NCBI GenBank assembly: GCA_965644315.1
Contig: CBFFRQ010000093.1
Span: 186,001-250,000 of the forward strand
Source of the DNA: Caecitellus pseudoparvulus
Lineage: Eukaryota > Bigyra: Bicosoecida
DNA: 64,000 nucleotides
Direction of reading: 5' to 3'
Shown: positions 44,301 to 54,664 of the stretch, piece by piece
Position numbering within the stretch: the stretch's first letter is position 1
Layout of the letters: every line of letters begins with the position of its first letter
Program-made: the position numbers and the translations under genes
Notes under the pieces: model-generated
What the model was told of the DNA's origin: nothing
Seen by the model: only the letters and a program-made list of their open reading frames with translations
Database searches by the model: none

Positions 44301-45184
44301 CGAAGAAGATGGAGGCCCAAGGGTCGGACTGGAACACCAGCATCATGACATCGGGATTGTTGGCGGTGGCCAACAGAGTGGCCATGGACGCGATGCTGTC
44401 TGGGATCGTTGCGAAGTACAGCGGCCGCTGCCCGTCGTACCGTTCCTCATTGTACGCCGACTCTTGATCTGAAAACAGGATGAACGCCCCAATACTGAAC
44501 AAAAGCACGTGAGTGGCTGCCAGAAGCAAGACTGGGATGACGGTTTTGCTGCTGCGCAGGATGTTGCTGCCCACAGAGCGCAGTGTGGGGGAGCGCTCCA
44601 CGATGAAGAGCGGCCGAAGCCACCGAAGCCGAATGCCAGTGTGTTTGGGGAAGCCCAGGCCGACGCAGTTCCCCAGGAAAAGCAGCAGCGCTGCCAGGAG
44701 GACGAAAGGCTTCCACTTGTTGTGCGATAGCAGGTACGGAATGTCTGTGGACCGGCCCATGCCCCTCCAGTAAATGTAGCAGTCCACAGAGTACAGCACC
44801 ACGAAGACTAGCTCTGCCACGTTGCTGGTGGGGTAGGGAAGCGAGAAAAACACTCCAGAGTTGGGCTCCTCCATCAGGCCGAGCAGCAGGTGCAGACACA
44901 TGACGCCCATGATGAAGGGCCTCCACCGAACGTGATGGTACAGCCTGTGTCCGGGAAGCACGTTGGTTGCACAGCGATGCAGGCATATTCCGCAAACGTT
45001 TGCTGCCAGCTCACCTGTAGAATTCCACTGATTCAGCATCCAGTGGGTGCCGATGGGACCGATGTTCCAATGCATCCTGCACTAAGACTGCTGCAGCCCT
45101 TGCGTTTGCCCCTGTTACGACCCACTCCTTCCTCTCTGAGGAACGCTGGCTGCTCTGCCCTGCCTCCTCGACTCCTTCAGCCAT
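41305..45184 (-). CDS. Two-pore channel (TPC), endolysosomal/vacuolar cation channel
   Basis: Two 6-TM repeats form a dimeric Na/Ca channel of vacuolar or endolysosomal membranes. Minus-strand exons 45184-45015 and 44944-41305 give 1,269 residues. The exon 1 sequence AAAVLVQDALEHRSHR, joined to YRLYHHVRWRPF, matches the TPC N terminus; a frame starting inside at 45075 does not. Repeat I has pore TANNPDVMMLVF (about 248-259), the TPC filter signature. A linker with EF-hand-like DSFDEEHATGDVTFDEF (about 358-374) resembles plant TPC1. A long Ser/Pro/Glu linker precedes repeat II, whose S4 is RVFRLLRLLRALRSYRR and pore LVCLTFTVVNNFFVMVGG. The C-terminal ~380 residues are acidic then basic and disordered, longer than in known TPCs. 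Confidence 0.93.
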
Positions 45185-45560
45185 CAGAAGGTACTGCAAC
45201 CCAAACCAGCGCAGCCTGGGCACAACAGAAATAACTGTCTGGGTGTGTGTGTATATGGAAGGAGTCTTGGCGTGGGGCGCTATCACGGTTATTGTTTGTA
45301 GTGCCTGAACTCTATTGCTGAATTTTACCAGCACTACAGCAATGCCTTGACAGTGTAGAGAGAAATGAAAGTCGCCGCCCTTGTGGGCCGCAGCACATCT
45401 CACCCACCGTGTGCACACAAACAATACGTATCCGCTGCACTCCGACTACGGACACGAAGGCAGTGCTTCACTTTAGTGTCTGCGTTCGCTAACGCCTCTT
45501 CTCTGGCGGCGTGTGCGACGCCGAAGTGACTTGCGTTTCAGTGGAAACGCAGCGGCAGCC
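45185..45560. promoter_or_regulatory. Divergent intergenic region between TPC and a membrane protein gene
   Basis: This 376-base gap is visibly more AT-rich than the flanking genes, with a GTGTGTGTATATGG stretch at 45241-45256. No repeat or RNA gene seen. Confidence 0.45.
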
Positions 45561-46584
45561 ATGCGGCGCTCTCTGGGTGGGGTGTCAGGCACAGACACAC
45601 TGCTTGTGAAGCAGAACACGCGCATTCCACCTTATGTGCGCACAGATCTGATGTTCTTGAACAAGATCAGGCGTAGCAAGCGCCGTATGCCACGACAGCT
45701 GCGGAAACTCCTGCAACGGCTGGTGAGCGAGAACCCTCTGAATGACCTCAGTGTGCTGGTCTGGCTGATGTTCTTGGCAGCGCTCCCCTTCAGGGGCTTT
45801 CCCTTGCTGTTCACCTTCTTTGCTAACTATTTTCTGGCCCTGATTCTGGGCATGTTGATCTCCTCCCGGCGCCCGTGGCAGCTGGATCGCAGGCTCAAAC
45901 CGCAAGTTCGCGTGTCAGGCAGCGCCTTCCCTTGTCTGGAACTGTGGCTGGCCGCTGTCACGTTTCTCTCCATTGGAACTGCATACCCCTCCCCAGCTTC
46001 TGTGCTTGGGCTCTTGGCCCTGTTTTGCCTGCTTCTGTACACCCGCTTGGCAACTCTCGCGTACTTCACCGTGCAGCTCCTTGGAAGCTGCCTGCTCGGC
46101 TGCGCAGGGTGGGCAGCATGCGAAGTACTCAAGGCAACAGTGCTTCGAAATGGGGTCCACAGACAGGTGGTTTTAGTTGGCGCCATCCTCACGGTCATGG
46201 CCTTCCTTGGACACGTCGCGTACCTGGCAGAGCGCAACCAGAGTGCGGTGCTGGCTGTGCCCAAGGCGGAGTGTGAGTGCACGCGCGCCTCCGCGCTGGA
46301 GCTTGGGTACACTCCTCTGGGCTCCCTTTCCCTGCACAGACTTGCGAGTCATGGGCGATATCATGGACCGCCAAGCGGCGGAGCCACAGCTTGAGGAATC
46401 CCTTGCGGGGAGCTTTGCGGACGAAGGCGGGGGCCAGCTCGGGCTGCGGCTGCAAAGGCGCCGCGCACAGACTCGCGCTTTCGACACCCAAAGTAGAGGG
46501 GGGCCTCCTCGCACCATGCTTTCCAGCCTGCTGGACAACATGCGTGCTTCTGAGGAGGCAAGCAGAGCAGCTGGTTTGGAGTGA
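45561..46584 (+). CDS. Unrecognised multi-pass membrane protein
   Basis: Exons 45561-46272 and 46340-46584 give 318 residues. After a basic cytoplasmic N terminus (NKIRRSKRRMPRQLRKLLQR), about six hydrophobic segments follow: VLVWLMFLAALPF, LLFTFFANYFLALILGML, LWLAAVTFLSIGTA, VLGLLALFCLLLYTRL, YFTVQLLGSCLLGCAGWAA and VVLVGAILTVMAFLGHVAYL. Then comes a soluble acidic/basic tail. The intron has donor GTGAGT and joins KAE to YLRVMGDIMD in phase. No transporter or enzyme motif is clear. The ATG at 45561 is chosen over one reading from 45513, which lacks an ATG. Confidence 0.75.
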
Positions 46585-46849
46585 GCTGGGCTCAGCCCGT
46601 GCCTGGGCGGGTGCAGTGGCTCACAAAACAAAAGCACAGACATTTTTGAATGGAATTGAAGCTGGCATTGCGAGGCAAGAAGTGGACTCGGCATTGAAGG
46701 TTAGGGAGACCCCTGATTCACTCTCAAACACACATCAGCTCTCCGTTCACCCTCGCCACTAAGGAGCTCGAGGTGCATCTTGCGGCTTGAGGGCAGTTAA
46801 CCGGCCAAGCTTATTTAAGGAGAGGTCAAGTGACTTCCGGCTTGTCACC

Positions 46850-48565
46850 ATGGCGGCTTCTTCAGGAACGAAGCGTCTCCGCAGTGAGGTTCAAGGGATG
46901 GGCGGCGGGCAGGAATCGATTTCCGCAGCCAAGCAGGCGCATGTTGCAGGGCCTGAGGCCCCGCTGGAAGATGCGCAAGCCGTTGCTGCTTGGCTGCTGT
47001 ACCCCTTGTCACCGAGTGTATTCATGCGGCAGTACTACGAGCGCAGACCAGTGCTGCTTAGGCGGCCTGCGAACTACTTCGCCTCACTGCCGCCTTGTTT
47101 GGGGCAGTCTGGCCCTCTGTTCAGCATTGATGGATTCAAGGCACTCGTTGACACTGGTGCGCTGACATTCGAGCAAGACCTGGATGTGACACTGTACAAG
47201 GACGAAAAGCGCCTCACACTGCAGGGTTCAGGGGTACCAGACCCTGCGGACGTGTGGAGCCAGCGCATGCAGCAGGAGGGGTGCTCCCTGCGCCTGCGGT
47301 GCCCCCAAGCTCACCTTCCACCCGTGCACGCACTGTGCGCGAGCCTTGAAGACTTCTTCTCCACCTTTGTCGGGAGTAACGCTTACTTGACGCCGAGCGG
47401 CTCGCAAGGCTTCGCGCCACACTACGATGACATTGAGGCGTTCATCTTGCAGTTGGAAGGGAGAAAGCATTGGCGCGTGTACCCCCCGCGTTCTGAAGAG
47501 GAGACCCTCCCTCGTCTTTCGTCGCCGAACCTAGAGCAGGGCGACATTGGGCAGCCAGCGCTTGAAGCAACTCTTGGGCCTGGCGACCTGTTGTACTTCC
47601 CCCGGGGTTGGGTGCACCAAGCCGACACCGTTGGAGACTCGCCATCACTGCACCTGACAGTGTCAGCTGGGCAGAAGACCACATGGGCTGACTTGCTGTC
47701 AGGCGTGCTGGAGGGAGCGCTGCAGCAAGCTACCGACAAGCACGTTGCCTTGCGGCGCCTGCCCCCGCCTGCCATGCTGCGAGTGCTGGGGGCGGGCAAC
47801 GCGCCTGCAGATGAAGAGACCGATGCAGACTCACCTGAGGTGCCGATTGACCGCCAGTGGGCGCAGGGCGGCGCCGATGCCCATATTGTACTGGCGGCAG
47901 CAGGGCTCGACCACGGTGATGCGGTGGTGAATGCCGACCGCCTCGCGACAGCGCTGGACGTGTCAAACCCAGCAGACGCCCTGCCTGGTCTGGATGTGCC
48001 TCCTCAGGCGAGTCAAGCCCAGCTCAGCGTCGCCCGGGCCAGCATGCACAAGGCTCTCGAGGAGCTGTTATCTATCGTCTCAGGGGAGCTCAGCCCTGCA
48101 GTTGCGGACGCAGCTGCAGACGCAATGGGCGCCCGCTTCCTCAAGGAGCGCCTGCCCCCAGCGGGGGGCCTGCACCCCCGTGAGAGTGTGCCGGTCGTGT
48201 CCTTCGACTCCAAGCTCAAGTGGGTGAGCCCCACCGCAGCACGCATTGAGCTGGGCGAGGACGAAGGGGAGCCAGTGGCCACGGTGACTTGCTCGGCCAG
48301 GAACTCGCTGCGTTTCCTGCAGCGGGCGCCCTTGAAGGTGGTGTTCCCCATCAGCTTTGCCCCCGCGGTCGACGCGCTGACGGAGGCTCACCCGCAGCCG
48401 GTACAAGTGGGGAAGCTGCCCATCGTGGATGAAGACGACGACGTTGTGGAGGTATCTGAGGCTGCTCGCTTGTTCAAGGAGGGTGGCTCAGAAGACGACG
48501 TGGAGGAGCCGTTCTTGGAGTTGATGCAGGAGTTGTGCGCTATGGGGGCAGCTGTCGTGGTGTAG
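46850..48565 (+). CDS. NO66/MINA53-like ribosomal oxygenase (JmjC)
   Basis: 2-Oxoglutarate/Fe(II) oxygenase that in animals and bacteria hydroxylates His or Arg in large-subunit ribosomal proteins. A single exon encodes 571 residues. The JmjC core reads AYLTPSGSQGFAPHYDDIEAF with metal ligands H191 and D193, then LQLEGRKHWRVYPP and GDLLYFPRGWVHQAD with H256. SLHLTVSAGQKTTWADLL and the C-terminal winged-helix region match the family order. The stretch YERRPVLLRRPANYF before the core is also typical. Nuclear or nucleolar location is expected; the basic start GTKRLRS is compatible. Fcf2 and GNL1 elsewhere in the window share the ribosome theme. Confidence 0.93.
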   Translation: MAASSGTKRLRSEVQGMGGGQESISAAKQAHVAGPEAPLEDAQAVAAWLLYPLSPSVFMRQYYERRPVLLRRPANYFASLPPCLGQSGPLFSIDGFKALVDTGALTFEQDLDVTLYKDEKRLTLQGSGVPDPADVWSQRMQQEGCSLRLRCPQAHLPPVHALCASLEDFFSTFVGSNAYLTPSGSQGFAPHYDDIEAFILQLEGRKHWRVYPPRSEEETLPRLSSPNLEQGDIGQPALEATLGPGDLLYFPRGWVHQADTVGDSPSLHLTVSAGQKTTWADLLSGVLEGALQQATDKHVALRRLPPPAMLRVLGAGNAPADEETDADSPEVPIDRQWAQGGADAHIVLAAAGLDHGDAVVNADRLATALDVSNPADALPGLDVPPQASQAQLSVARASMHKALEELLSIVSGELSPAVADAAADAMGARFLKERLPPAGGLHPRESVPVVSFDSKLKWVSPTAARIELGEDEGEPVATVTCSARNSLRFLQRAPLKVVFPISFAPAVDALTEAHPQPVQVGKLPIVDEDDDVVEVSEAARLFKEGGSEDDVEEPFLELMQELCAMGAAVVV

Positions 48566-49031
48566 CGTGGCCAGCCGCAGCAATTCAAAATCGACGCACG
48601 TGGTGGAAAACTGCAAACAAGGCCTGTCCGACTCGAAGCACCCCTGACTGTACTGTGTTGCCGCCTGGTTTTCATTGGCTGGTAGCCATGCCGGCCATCC
48701 CGATGGGAGCGTACGTGAATGCTCAGCCCTGTCGCTGCGACGAGAAACTCCGAGTGAAGCCACTGCTCAAGCCGCGCTCGCGTCTGACGAGGGCGCCCTG
48801 CACCTCGGGAAGCTTCTGTTCTCATTGGGGGCTTGCTCTTTGTGACTGTGCTTCTTGGCTCGCTTCTCTTGTCTTGTCCTGCCCAGCCACGATCGACGCT
48901 CGGCGTTGCTGCACTGCTGCCAACACTCCCCTTTGCCCCTGCTGCGCAGTGCGGCAGGCGCCATTGACCGCAGGAGGCAGAGGCGAGGCCGCAGTGGGTA
49001 CTTTTCGTCCTCCAAAAGAGGCTCCTCCCGC
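48566..49031. promoter_or_regulatory. Gap before the single-domain channel, possibly with a first coding exon
   Basis: Mostly 3' UTR of the NO66-like gene and promoter. A possible first exon 48688-48710 (ATG, donor GTACGT) could splice to an acceptor at 48949 and enter the channel frame in phase, adding MPAIPMGAAAGAIDRRRQRR and more basic residues to its N terminus. Confidence 0.4.
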
Positions 49032-50637
49032 ATGTCTCGGGCAGGGTCCAGGGGGAGGCTGTCACCGGCGGCGTCTGAATCAGACAGCGATGATGGTGGC
49101 ACACACCCCCAGGAGGACCTGCACCCAGATGACGTGCAAGAGGCCGTGTCTATCCTGCGCACGACGAAGGAGCACTTTACAGAGCCAGAGACAGGCGAGC
49201 CTTCCCGCCTTGCGAAGGACTTGTTCCTGGAGCCCTCTCAAGCTGACCACGCAGACATCCAGAAGATGGACGCAGCTGACCCGCTGTCGCCCGAATTCTT
49301 GGGTGCCTTTGGCAGCGTGGGGCATCACGTGTTTGCTGTTAAGTGCCAGGAGCTCAGGGACCACTTTTGGTTCCGTACCACCATCATTGGCTTCATCATC
49401 TTGGCGGGCGTCCTTGTTGGCGTGCAGACTTACCCCATTCCCAACGCGACGCTCGCCGCTGCGCTAAAGGTCGTGGACGAGTTTGTCCTCGCAGTGTTTG
49501 CGGCAGAGATCGTCATTAAGGTGGCCGCTGAGGTGTGTTCCGGCACCGTCCCTGGGCGCCATGCGCACCGCCACACTCGCAGAGGTCGCACACCCGCTCG
49601 ATCCACCTTCACAGGGCCGCTTTCCGTGGAAGTTCTTCTACGACCGATGGAACGTCTTCGACTTCATTGTCGTGTTGGTCGGCTACCTGCCCTTTGACAC
49701 GCAGGGTGTGACGTCGCTGCGTTCGGCACGACTCGTTCGCGTGCTGAAGCTGGTGCGGGCGCTGCCCAAGTTGCGTGTGTTGGTGATGGGACTGCTTTCA
49801 TCACTGACCAGCATTTCGTACATCGCGCTTCTGCTGCTGCTGCTTTTCTACCTCTATGCAGTGCTGGGCGTGAGTGTCTTCGGGACCAACGACCCAGTGC
49901 ACTTCGGCACCCTGCACATCGCCCTCATCTCCCTCTTCCGGGCGGCGACGCTGGAGGACTGGTCAGACCTCATGTACATCAACTTCTACTCGTGCAAGGT
50001 GTATGGCTACAGCGAGTTCATCCACCTGTGCACGGAGCCATCGGCGCAGCCCTTCCTGGCGGCGCTGTACTTTGTGACGTTCATCGTCCTGTCGAGCATG
50101 CTGGTGCTGAACACGTTCGTGTCTGTCATCACGAGCTCCATGGCGGAGGCGCGGGCGGCGCTGGAGGGGGAGGTGGAGGCCACGCAAGGCAAGGAAGATA
50201 TCACCGACGACGACGAGTACCTGGAGGCAAAGTTGAACGAGCTGACTGAGGTGATGGCTCACATAGCAGACGAAGTGGAGGCGTTCGCACAACTTGAAAA
50301 GCAGCGCAAAGCTAGCGATATGGCAGCAGCGCTGGACGCCGAGTCTGACACGGATAGCCAGAGTGACGATGACGCGCAGGGCGCCGCGGAAGCTGGCGGC
50401 AAGCGCCAGGAAAGCCCGGCCAAGAGCCCGACGCTTTTGGAAGGTTGGGCAGCATCTCGGCATCCGGCCGGCCCTCCTTCAGCCACAAAGGTGCAGCCTC
50501 AACCTGGCAGCAGTGCTGATAGCAAGTCGGCCAACAAACGGGTTGACGTCCCGCCCATGGTCGACGACTCCACCACGGCAAGTGGCAAAGCCACACCCAA
50601 GCACCAAGGCGGACACGAACCCACACCAGGCGCTTAG
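49032..50637 (+). CDS. Single-domain 6-TM voltage-gated cation channel (EukCat/NaChBac-like)
   Basis: One 6-TM repeat that would assemble as a tetramer, like bacterial NaChBac, sperm CatSper or protist EukCat channels. Exons 49032-49532 and 49615-50637 give 507 residues. S1 begins WFRTTIIGFIILAGVLVGV. S2-S3 are split by the intron (KVAAE/GRFPWKFFYDRWNVFDF). S4 has spaced charges in LRSARLVRVLKLVRALPKLR. The pore filter TLEDW (residues 279-283) resembles NaChBac TLESW. S6 is FLAALYFVTFIVLSSMLVLN. A C-terminal acidic region and likely coiled coil (LNELTEVMAHIADEVEAFAQ) would aid tetramerisation. Four-repeat channels have different filters, so this is not a fragment of one. The true start may be the exon at 48688. 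Confidence 0.9.
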
Positions 50638-50872
50638 AGCCTTCTCCTTTTGCGTCCATGTGAATGTATTGCCTTTGCGAGGGTGTTTGACGGGTGTCAC
50701 TACCCGCACAGCAGAGTTATCCACAGAATGCTCAATGACCCCGGTAAGCCAGAATACGTCAACCATCATACCGCTACAACCCCAGAAGCCCCTTGTCGTT
50801 ACTCCAATCGCACGCGTAACTGTGTGGGAGGGCAGTCGAAGTGCGGGGCGTGTTGAGCGGAATTCGGGTGCC

Positions 50873-53029
50873 ATGCCGCGCCGCGGAAAGCGGCCTGGAA
50901 AGCCAGCGTCTGGTTCCAGGCGCAAGCCATTCTCAGGAAAAGCCAAGAAGGAGCAGCTCAAGGCGAAGAGGGAGCGCCGACGCGACGAACCTTTCAAGCC
51001 AGCCTTGGCTGCTGCTGATGACGTGGCGGGCACAGTTTCTGGAGAAGGTGGCGTCAGAGTGCATTCCTCGCTAGGAAGGTCTGGCCAGGAGAACTTGCTC
51101 AGCACCATGTTTGTGAAGGAGCTTGACGCAGTTGTTGCAGCCAGGAAAGCAGACGCTGCAGCTCCCATCAACGTGTCGGCAAGGGGGAGCCGGCTGCGTG
51201 CCGAGGATGAGACTCGCAGTGCGCTGCCCATGCCGCTGCCCCTCCACCTGCTACGAGCGTCTGCTGGCCCAGAAGCGCCTGTGCCCCCGCCGACCTCTGC
51301 GAAAGCCTTCTCGACCGACGCTGAGAAGGACGCCTTTCAGGCTTGGCTGAAAGGCATCTACGGCCGCATTCCAGCCACTGCCCTGAACGCCTTTGAAGTG
51401 AACATGCTTGTCTGGCGCCAGCTGTGGCACACTCTGAACAAAGCAACAGTCCTTGCGCTCATTGTGGATGCCCGCAACCCCTTGTTTCACTTGCATTGGC
51501 ATTTGTACCATGTCGTGTGCGAGGTGCTGCAGAAGCGCTTGGTCGTTGTCCTGAACAAGTGCGACTTGGTACCACCTCAAGCGCTGGCGGAATGGCTGGC
51601 CTACTTGCCCACGGCATTCCCTCGTGTGGCGGCATTTGTCCCCTTCTCAGCCTACGCCGCATACCTAAAACATGGCGAGGGCGGGGAGACCCTGGCACAC
51701 CGGCGGCGTGCCATTGCGACCTCGTACAACTGTCATGATGCACTGCACACAGAGCGGAGGCTGCCGCTCGCCCAAGGCGTCCTGACAGCTCTTGGCTTGG
51801 ACGCGGCGTGGCCAGCTGTGAAACGGCGCATGGAAACTGCCTCTGGCTCAGGGAGGGCAGGCCAAGAGCGCCGCCTGGCTGCCGCCGAGTCCTCGGCAGC
51901 GGCCCTAGCGGGGCTGGGTCGTCCCTTGACTCCCACGTCGGGCGATTCTGACGAGGATTGGAGCACGACGGCCGGGAAGGGCAGTCGTCGCCGCAAGGTG
52001 AAGGGGCGCAGTCGGCGCAAGGCTTCAGGCCCCTCCCCTGCACCTGAGCCCGAGCCAGAGCCACCCCAAAGGGGGCAGGAGGACCAGGCGCCGGCCGTTG
52101 CCGAGCCGGTGGTGGTGGGCATGATTGGGTCACCGAACGTTGGCAAGAGTAGCGTCATCAATACCCTCGCTGGTGCCAAGCTTGTGAGTGTGAGCCGGAC
52201 GCCAGGGCACACTAAACACGCCCAGACCATTCCCATCATGCCCAACGTGACCCTTCTGGACTGTCCGGGCCTCGTCTTTCCGCGGACCTTCGACCACAGC
52301 GCTGAAGGGGTGCTGAGCAGCATTGTGCAGGACATGGCGGCAGCAGCCAGCACACCCCACACGGAGCCCGTGGAGGGCGGCGCGGAAGCGCCCCCTGAGC
52401 ACGGCGATATCCGGGAGTCCCTGACTGAAGAGCAAGGCGAAACTGGATCGAAAGGCGCACCTCACGCCTTCGCAGCTGGTGCGTGGGACACAGATGACGA
52501 CAGCTCTGGTGAGGAGGTGGGAGGGGGGGATGAGACGGCCCCGCCTCAACCACAGCAGCCGGCGCCATGCACACCCATGTCGTCTCTGAACCGCCTTACG
52601 CTGCTGCAGGAGGGAATCGGCAAGCAGGTCTCCATGGCGGAGTGCTGTGGCGTGGTGCCGCTGGCTCAAGTCCGTGAGCCTTTCTCTGCCATGCGGTTCT
52701 TGGCGGAGACCATGGACATAGAAGCGTGGCTTCGCGTCACTCCCGCACCTGAGGCTACTTGGCCTGCGGATGCTCCCCACACTCCCCACCTGCGAGCCCA
52801 GTGTACTTCGTGGTCTCCTTTGGACCTTTGCGAGGCTGTGGCAGAGGACAGAGGGCTCTTCATCGCCAGGACAGGCCGGCCTGACAGCCACGCGGCAGGA
52901 CGGGCCGTCCTCTACGATGTTGTTGATGGGATCCTTCCGCTGTGGTGGTGGCCGCCGTCACCTTGTGACGCAGCTGAGGTTGACCCATGTCCCGTTACCG
53001 CTTCCGCTGCTGAAGCAGAGCACGTCTAG
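50873..53029 (+). CDS. GNL1-like circularly permuted GTPase
   Basis: YlqF/YawG-type GTPase of 718 residues, probably in ribosome biogenesis or nucleolar function. The basic start MPRRGKRPGKP, then RRKPFSGKAKKEQLKAKRER, is the GNL1 signature. G motifs appear in permuted order: DARNPLFH, G4 NKCD (228-231), G1 GSPNVGKSS (419-427), G2 around SRTPGHTKH and G3 DCPG (463-466). A long disordered insert separates G4 from G1, and an acidic segment (DTDDDSSGEEVGGGDE) lies before the C-terminal region. No intron. The in-frame ORF continues upstream to 50294 but overlaps the channel gene and has no family similarity, so the ATG at 50873 is chosen. Confidence 0.93.
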   Translation: MPRRGKRPGKPASGSRRKPFSGKAKKEQLKAKRERRRDEPFKPALAAADDVAGTVSGEGGVRVHSSLGRSGQENLLSTMFVKELDAVVAARKADAAAPINVSARGSRLRAEDETRSALPMPLPLHLLRASAGPEAPVPPPTSAKAFSTDAEKDAFQAWLKGIYGRIPATALNAFEVNMLVWRQLWHTLNKATVLALIVDARNPLFHLHWHLYHVVCEVLQKRLVVVLNKCDLVPPQALAEWLAYLPTAFPRVAAFVPFSAYAAYLKHGEGGETLAHRRRAIATSYNCHDALHTERRLPLAQGVLTALGLDAAWPAVKRRMETASGSGRAGQERRLAAAESSAAALAGLGRPLTPTSGDSDEDWSTTAGKGSRRRKVKGRSRRKASGPSPAPEPEPEPPQRGQEDQAPAVAEPVVVGMIGSPNVGKSSVINTLAGAKLVSVSRTPGHTKHAQTIPIMPNVTLLDCPGLVFPRTFDHSAEGVLSSIVQDMAAAASTPHTEPVEGGAEAPPEHGDIRESLTEEQGETGSKGAPHAFAAGAWDTDDDSSGEEVGGGDETAPPQPQQPAPCTPMSSLNRLTLLQEGIGKQVSMAECCGVVPLAQVREPFSAMRFLAETMDIEAWLRVTPAPEATWPADAPHTPHLRAQCTSWSPLDLCEAVAEDRGLFIARTGRPDSHAAGRAVLYDVVDGILPLWWWPPSPCDAAEVDPCPVTASAAEAEHV

Positions 53030-53177
53030 CAACCCACGGCGCTCGAGACCACAATACAAGCAACGTTCACCTTACGCATGAAAGTATAGAAGCTCCATTG
53101 CGTTGAGCTGAAGGCACACCCCTTTGTTTCTGCTCTATCAAGCAAAGCGCTGCAACTTCAAGCCTGCCTTGGAAAAC

Positions 53178-54549
53178 ATGGCAGCTGCAGCGTCCCCTCC
53201 CACGGCGGCAGCCCCTCCCCCTCAACCGCCTGCTTCTCAGCACTCAGCCACCACTCCAGACACTGTACACATGCAGGCTGGACAACAGGCTGGCGTGGAC
53301 ATGACCCAGAAGCTCGTGAGTGCCGCGGCGTGGTGCGAGTCGCCCCGATTTCCGCAAGGCACGCAGGGCGGCGCTTGTGTGCACGCAGCGACTGGGCCTG
53401 CGCTGGGACTTCACGCCGGGCATGCCGGCTGTGGACCTGGATGCGTCTGCGTTGCTGTTCGACGAGGTGGGCTTCTTGGTGGACGCGGCGTACTACAACC
53501 AGCTGTCTGCTGGAGGTGGGTCTGTCACGCACAGCGGCGATGAGAAGAGCGGCGCGTCGGAGGGGGACGACGAGAGCATCACAATTGACGGTCCTCGTCT
53601 ACCGAGCAACGTGCGCGTGATCGTGGTGGTGTTGAACGCTTTCCGTGGCGGGTCGTTGGGTGACCTGGAGACGGCATCGGCGAGGCTGTGTGTGGAGGGC
53701 GGTGGGGTGTTGGCAGACATGTCACTGGGTGGTGCGGGGTCGGCGACGGCGGCGGTGATGTGTGTGCTGTACCGTGACCATGCGTCGGGTGTGTGGTCTG
53801 TGAAGGACATCAGCAAGCACGGTCTGGGTCGGACGTTCATGGCAAGCATGCCGATCATCCGGCCGGTGGTGGATTCGCTGTTGGACCCTGTGATGGTTGA
53901 GGAGCGGGGTCAGATGGACTTGGGCAAGACGTTCAGCATGAGCAAGGGGCAGGACATGGCGCTGCCTGGGGGTGTGGGCGAGGTGCAGGTGGGTCTGGGG
54001 TGGTCGTGTCGTCGTAGCTTCGACTTGGACGCGAGCTGTCTGATGGTGAAGCCGGGTGTGGAGCCGAGCATCCACAAGGTGGTGTACTACGGAAACCAGA
54101 ACGCGCCAGGTGTGCGTCACAGCGGCGACAACACGACGGGTGCGGGGTCGGGCGACGACGAGGTGATCAAGGTGAGTCTGGGCTCTGTGCCTAGGGAGGT
54201 GGGTGAGTTGGTGTTCACGGTGAACATTTACACGTCTGGGGGTACATTTCGGGACGTGCACGACGCGTACGTGCGGCTGGTATGTCAGGGGAAGGAGCTG
54301 GCGCGGTACAAGCTGGACGAGGGGGTGACGACGGATGGCCTGATGTTTGCGAAGCTGTATCGTTGCGGGTCGCAGTGGCGCATGCTGGCAATGGGGGAGC
54401 AGATTCGCGGCCGCACTGCCAATTCTGACTCTGTGAAGCGCGCTGTTCTGGGACTTGCCGATGGAGAAGCCATCCCATCTTCCAGAGCTTCCCCTGCTTC
54501 CGGTGGGGGCGGCGGCGGAGGTGACGGCGGCTGCTGCACCATCATGTGA
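53178..54549 (+). CDS. Tandem TerD-domain protein with CaaX box, copy 1
   Basis: Exons 53178-53315 and 53389-54549 give 432 residues. Two TerD (tellurium-resistance, Ca-binding) domains: the first spans about 46-200 with DLDASALLFDE and HSGDEKSGASEGDDE; the second about 220-385 with FDLDASCLM, HSGDNTTGAGSGDDEVI and REVGELVFTVNIY. The acidic loops match the Ca-binding sites of bacterial TerD. After a variable Ser/Gly tail the protein ends GGCCTIM, a CaaX box (CTIM) that predicts farnesylation, so it should sit on membranes. The role of eukaryotic TerD proteins is poorly known. From the end of exon 1 almost to the tail the DNA is about 99% identical to copy 2, intron included. The start is Pro-rich and unlike copy 2 except MAAAASPP. 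Confidence 0.92.
53279..54395 (+). repeat. Near-identical duplicated tract, copy 1
   Basis: Matches 57765-58881 at a constant offset of 4,486 bases over 1,117 bases with no indel. I count about 11 substitutions by eye, one of them in the intron and only one changing the protein (D to N). Similarity drops sharply at both borders inside the coding sequence. Confidence 0.93.
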
Positions 54550-54664
54550 GCATGAACCAACCAACCAAGGTGAGCCAGCGGGGACACCCCACTGCCAGCC
54601 TTGCAAGCATCGACAGAATGCACTCTGTGCGTGGACAGCTACGTGAGCTGTCGGTGGGGCCAGT

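Noticed and set aside
45016-45075. MHWNIGPIG start for the two-pore channel at 45075
   Set aside because: It needs the 70-base intron to be retained and lacks similarity; the spliced exon 45184-45015 in another frame matches the TPC N terminus.
50294-50872. Upstream in-frame extension of the GNL1 gene
   Set aside because: It overlaps the last part of the channel gene in another frame and has no GNL1 similarity; MPRRGKRPGK at 50873 is the family start.
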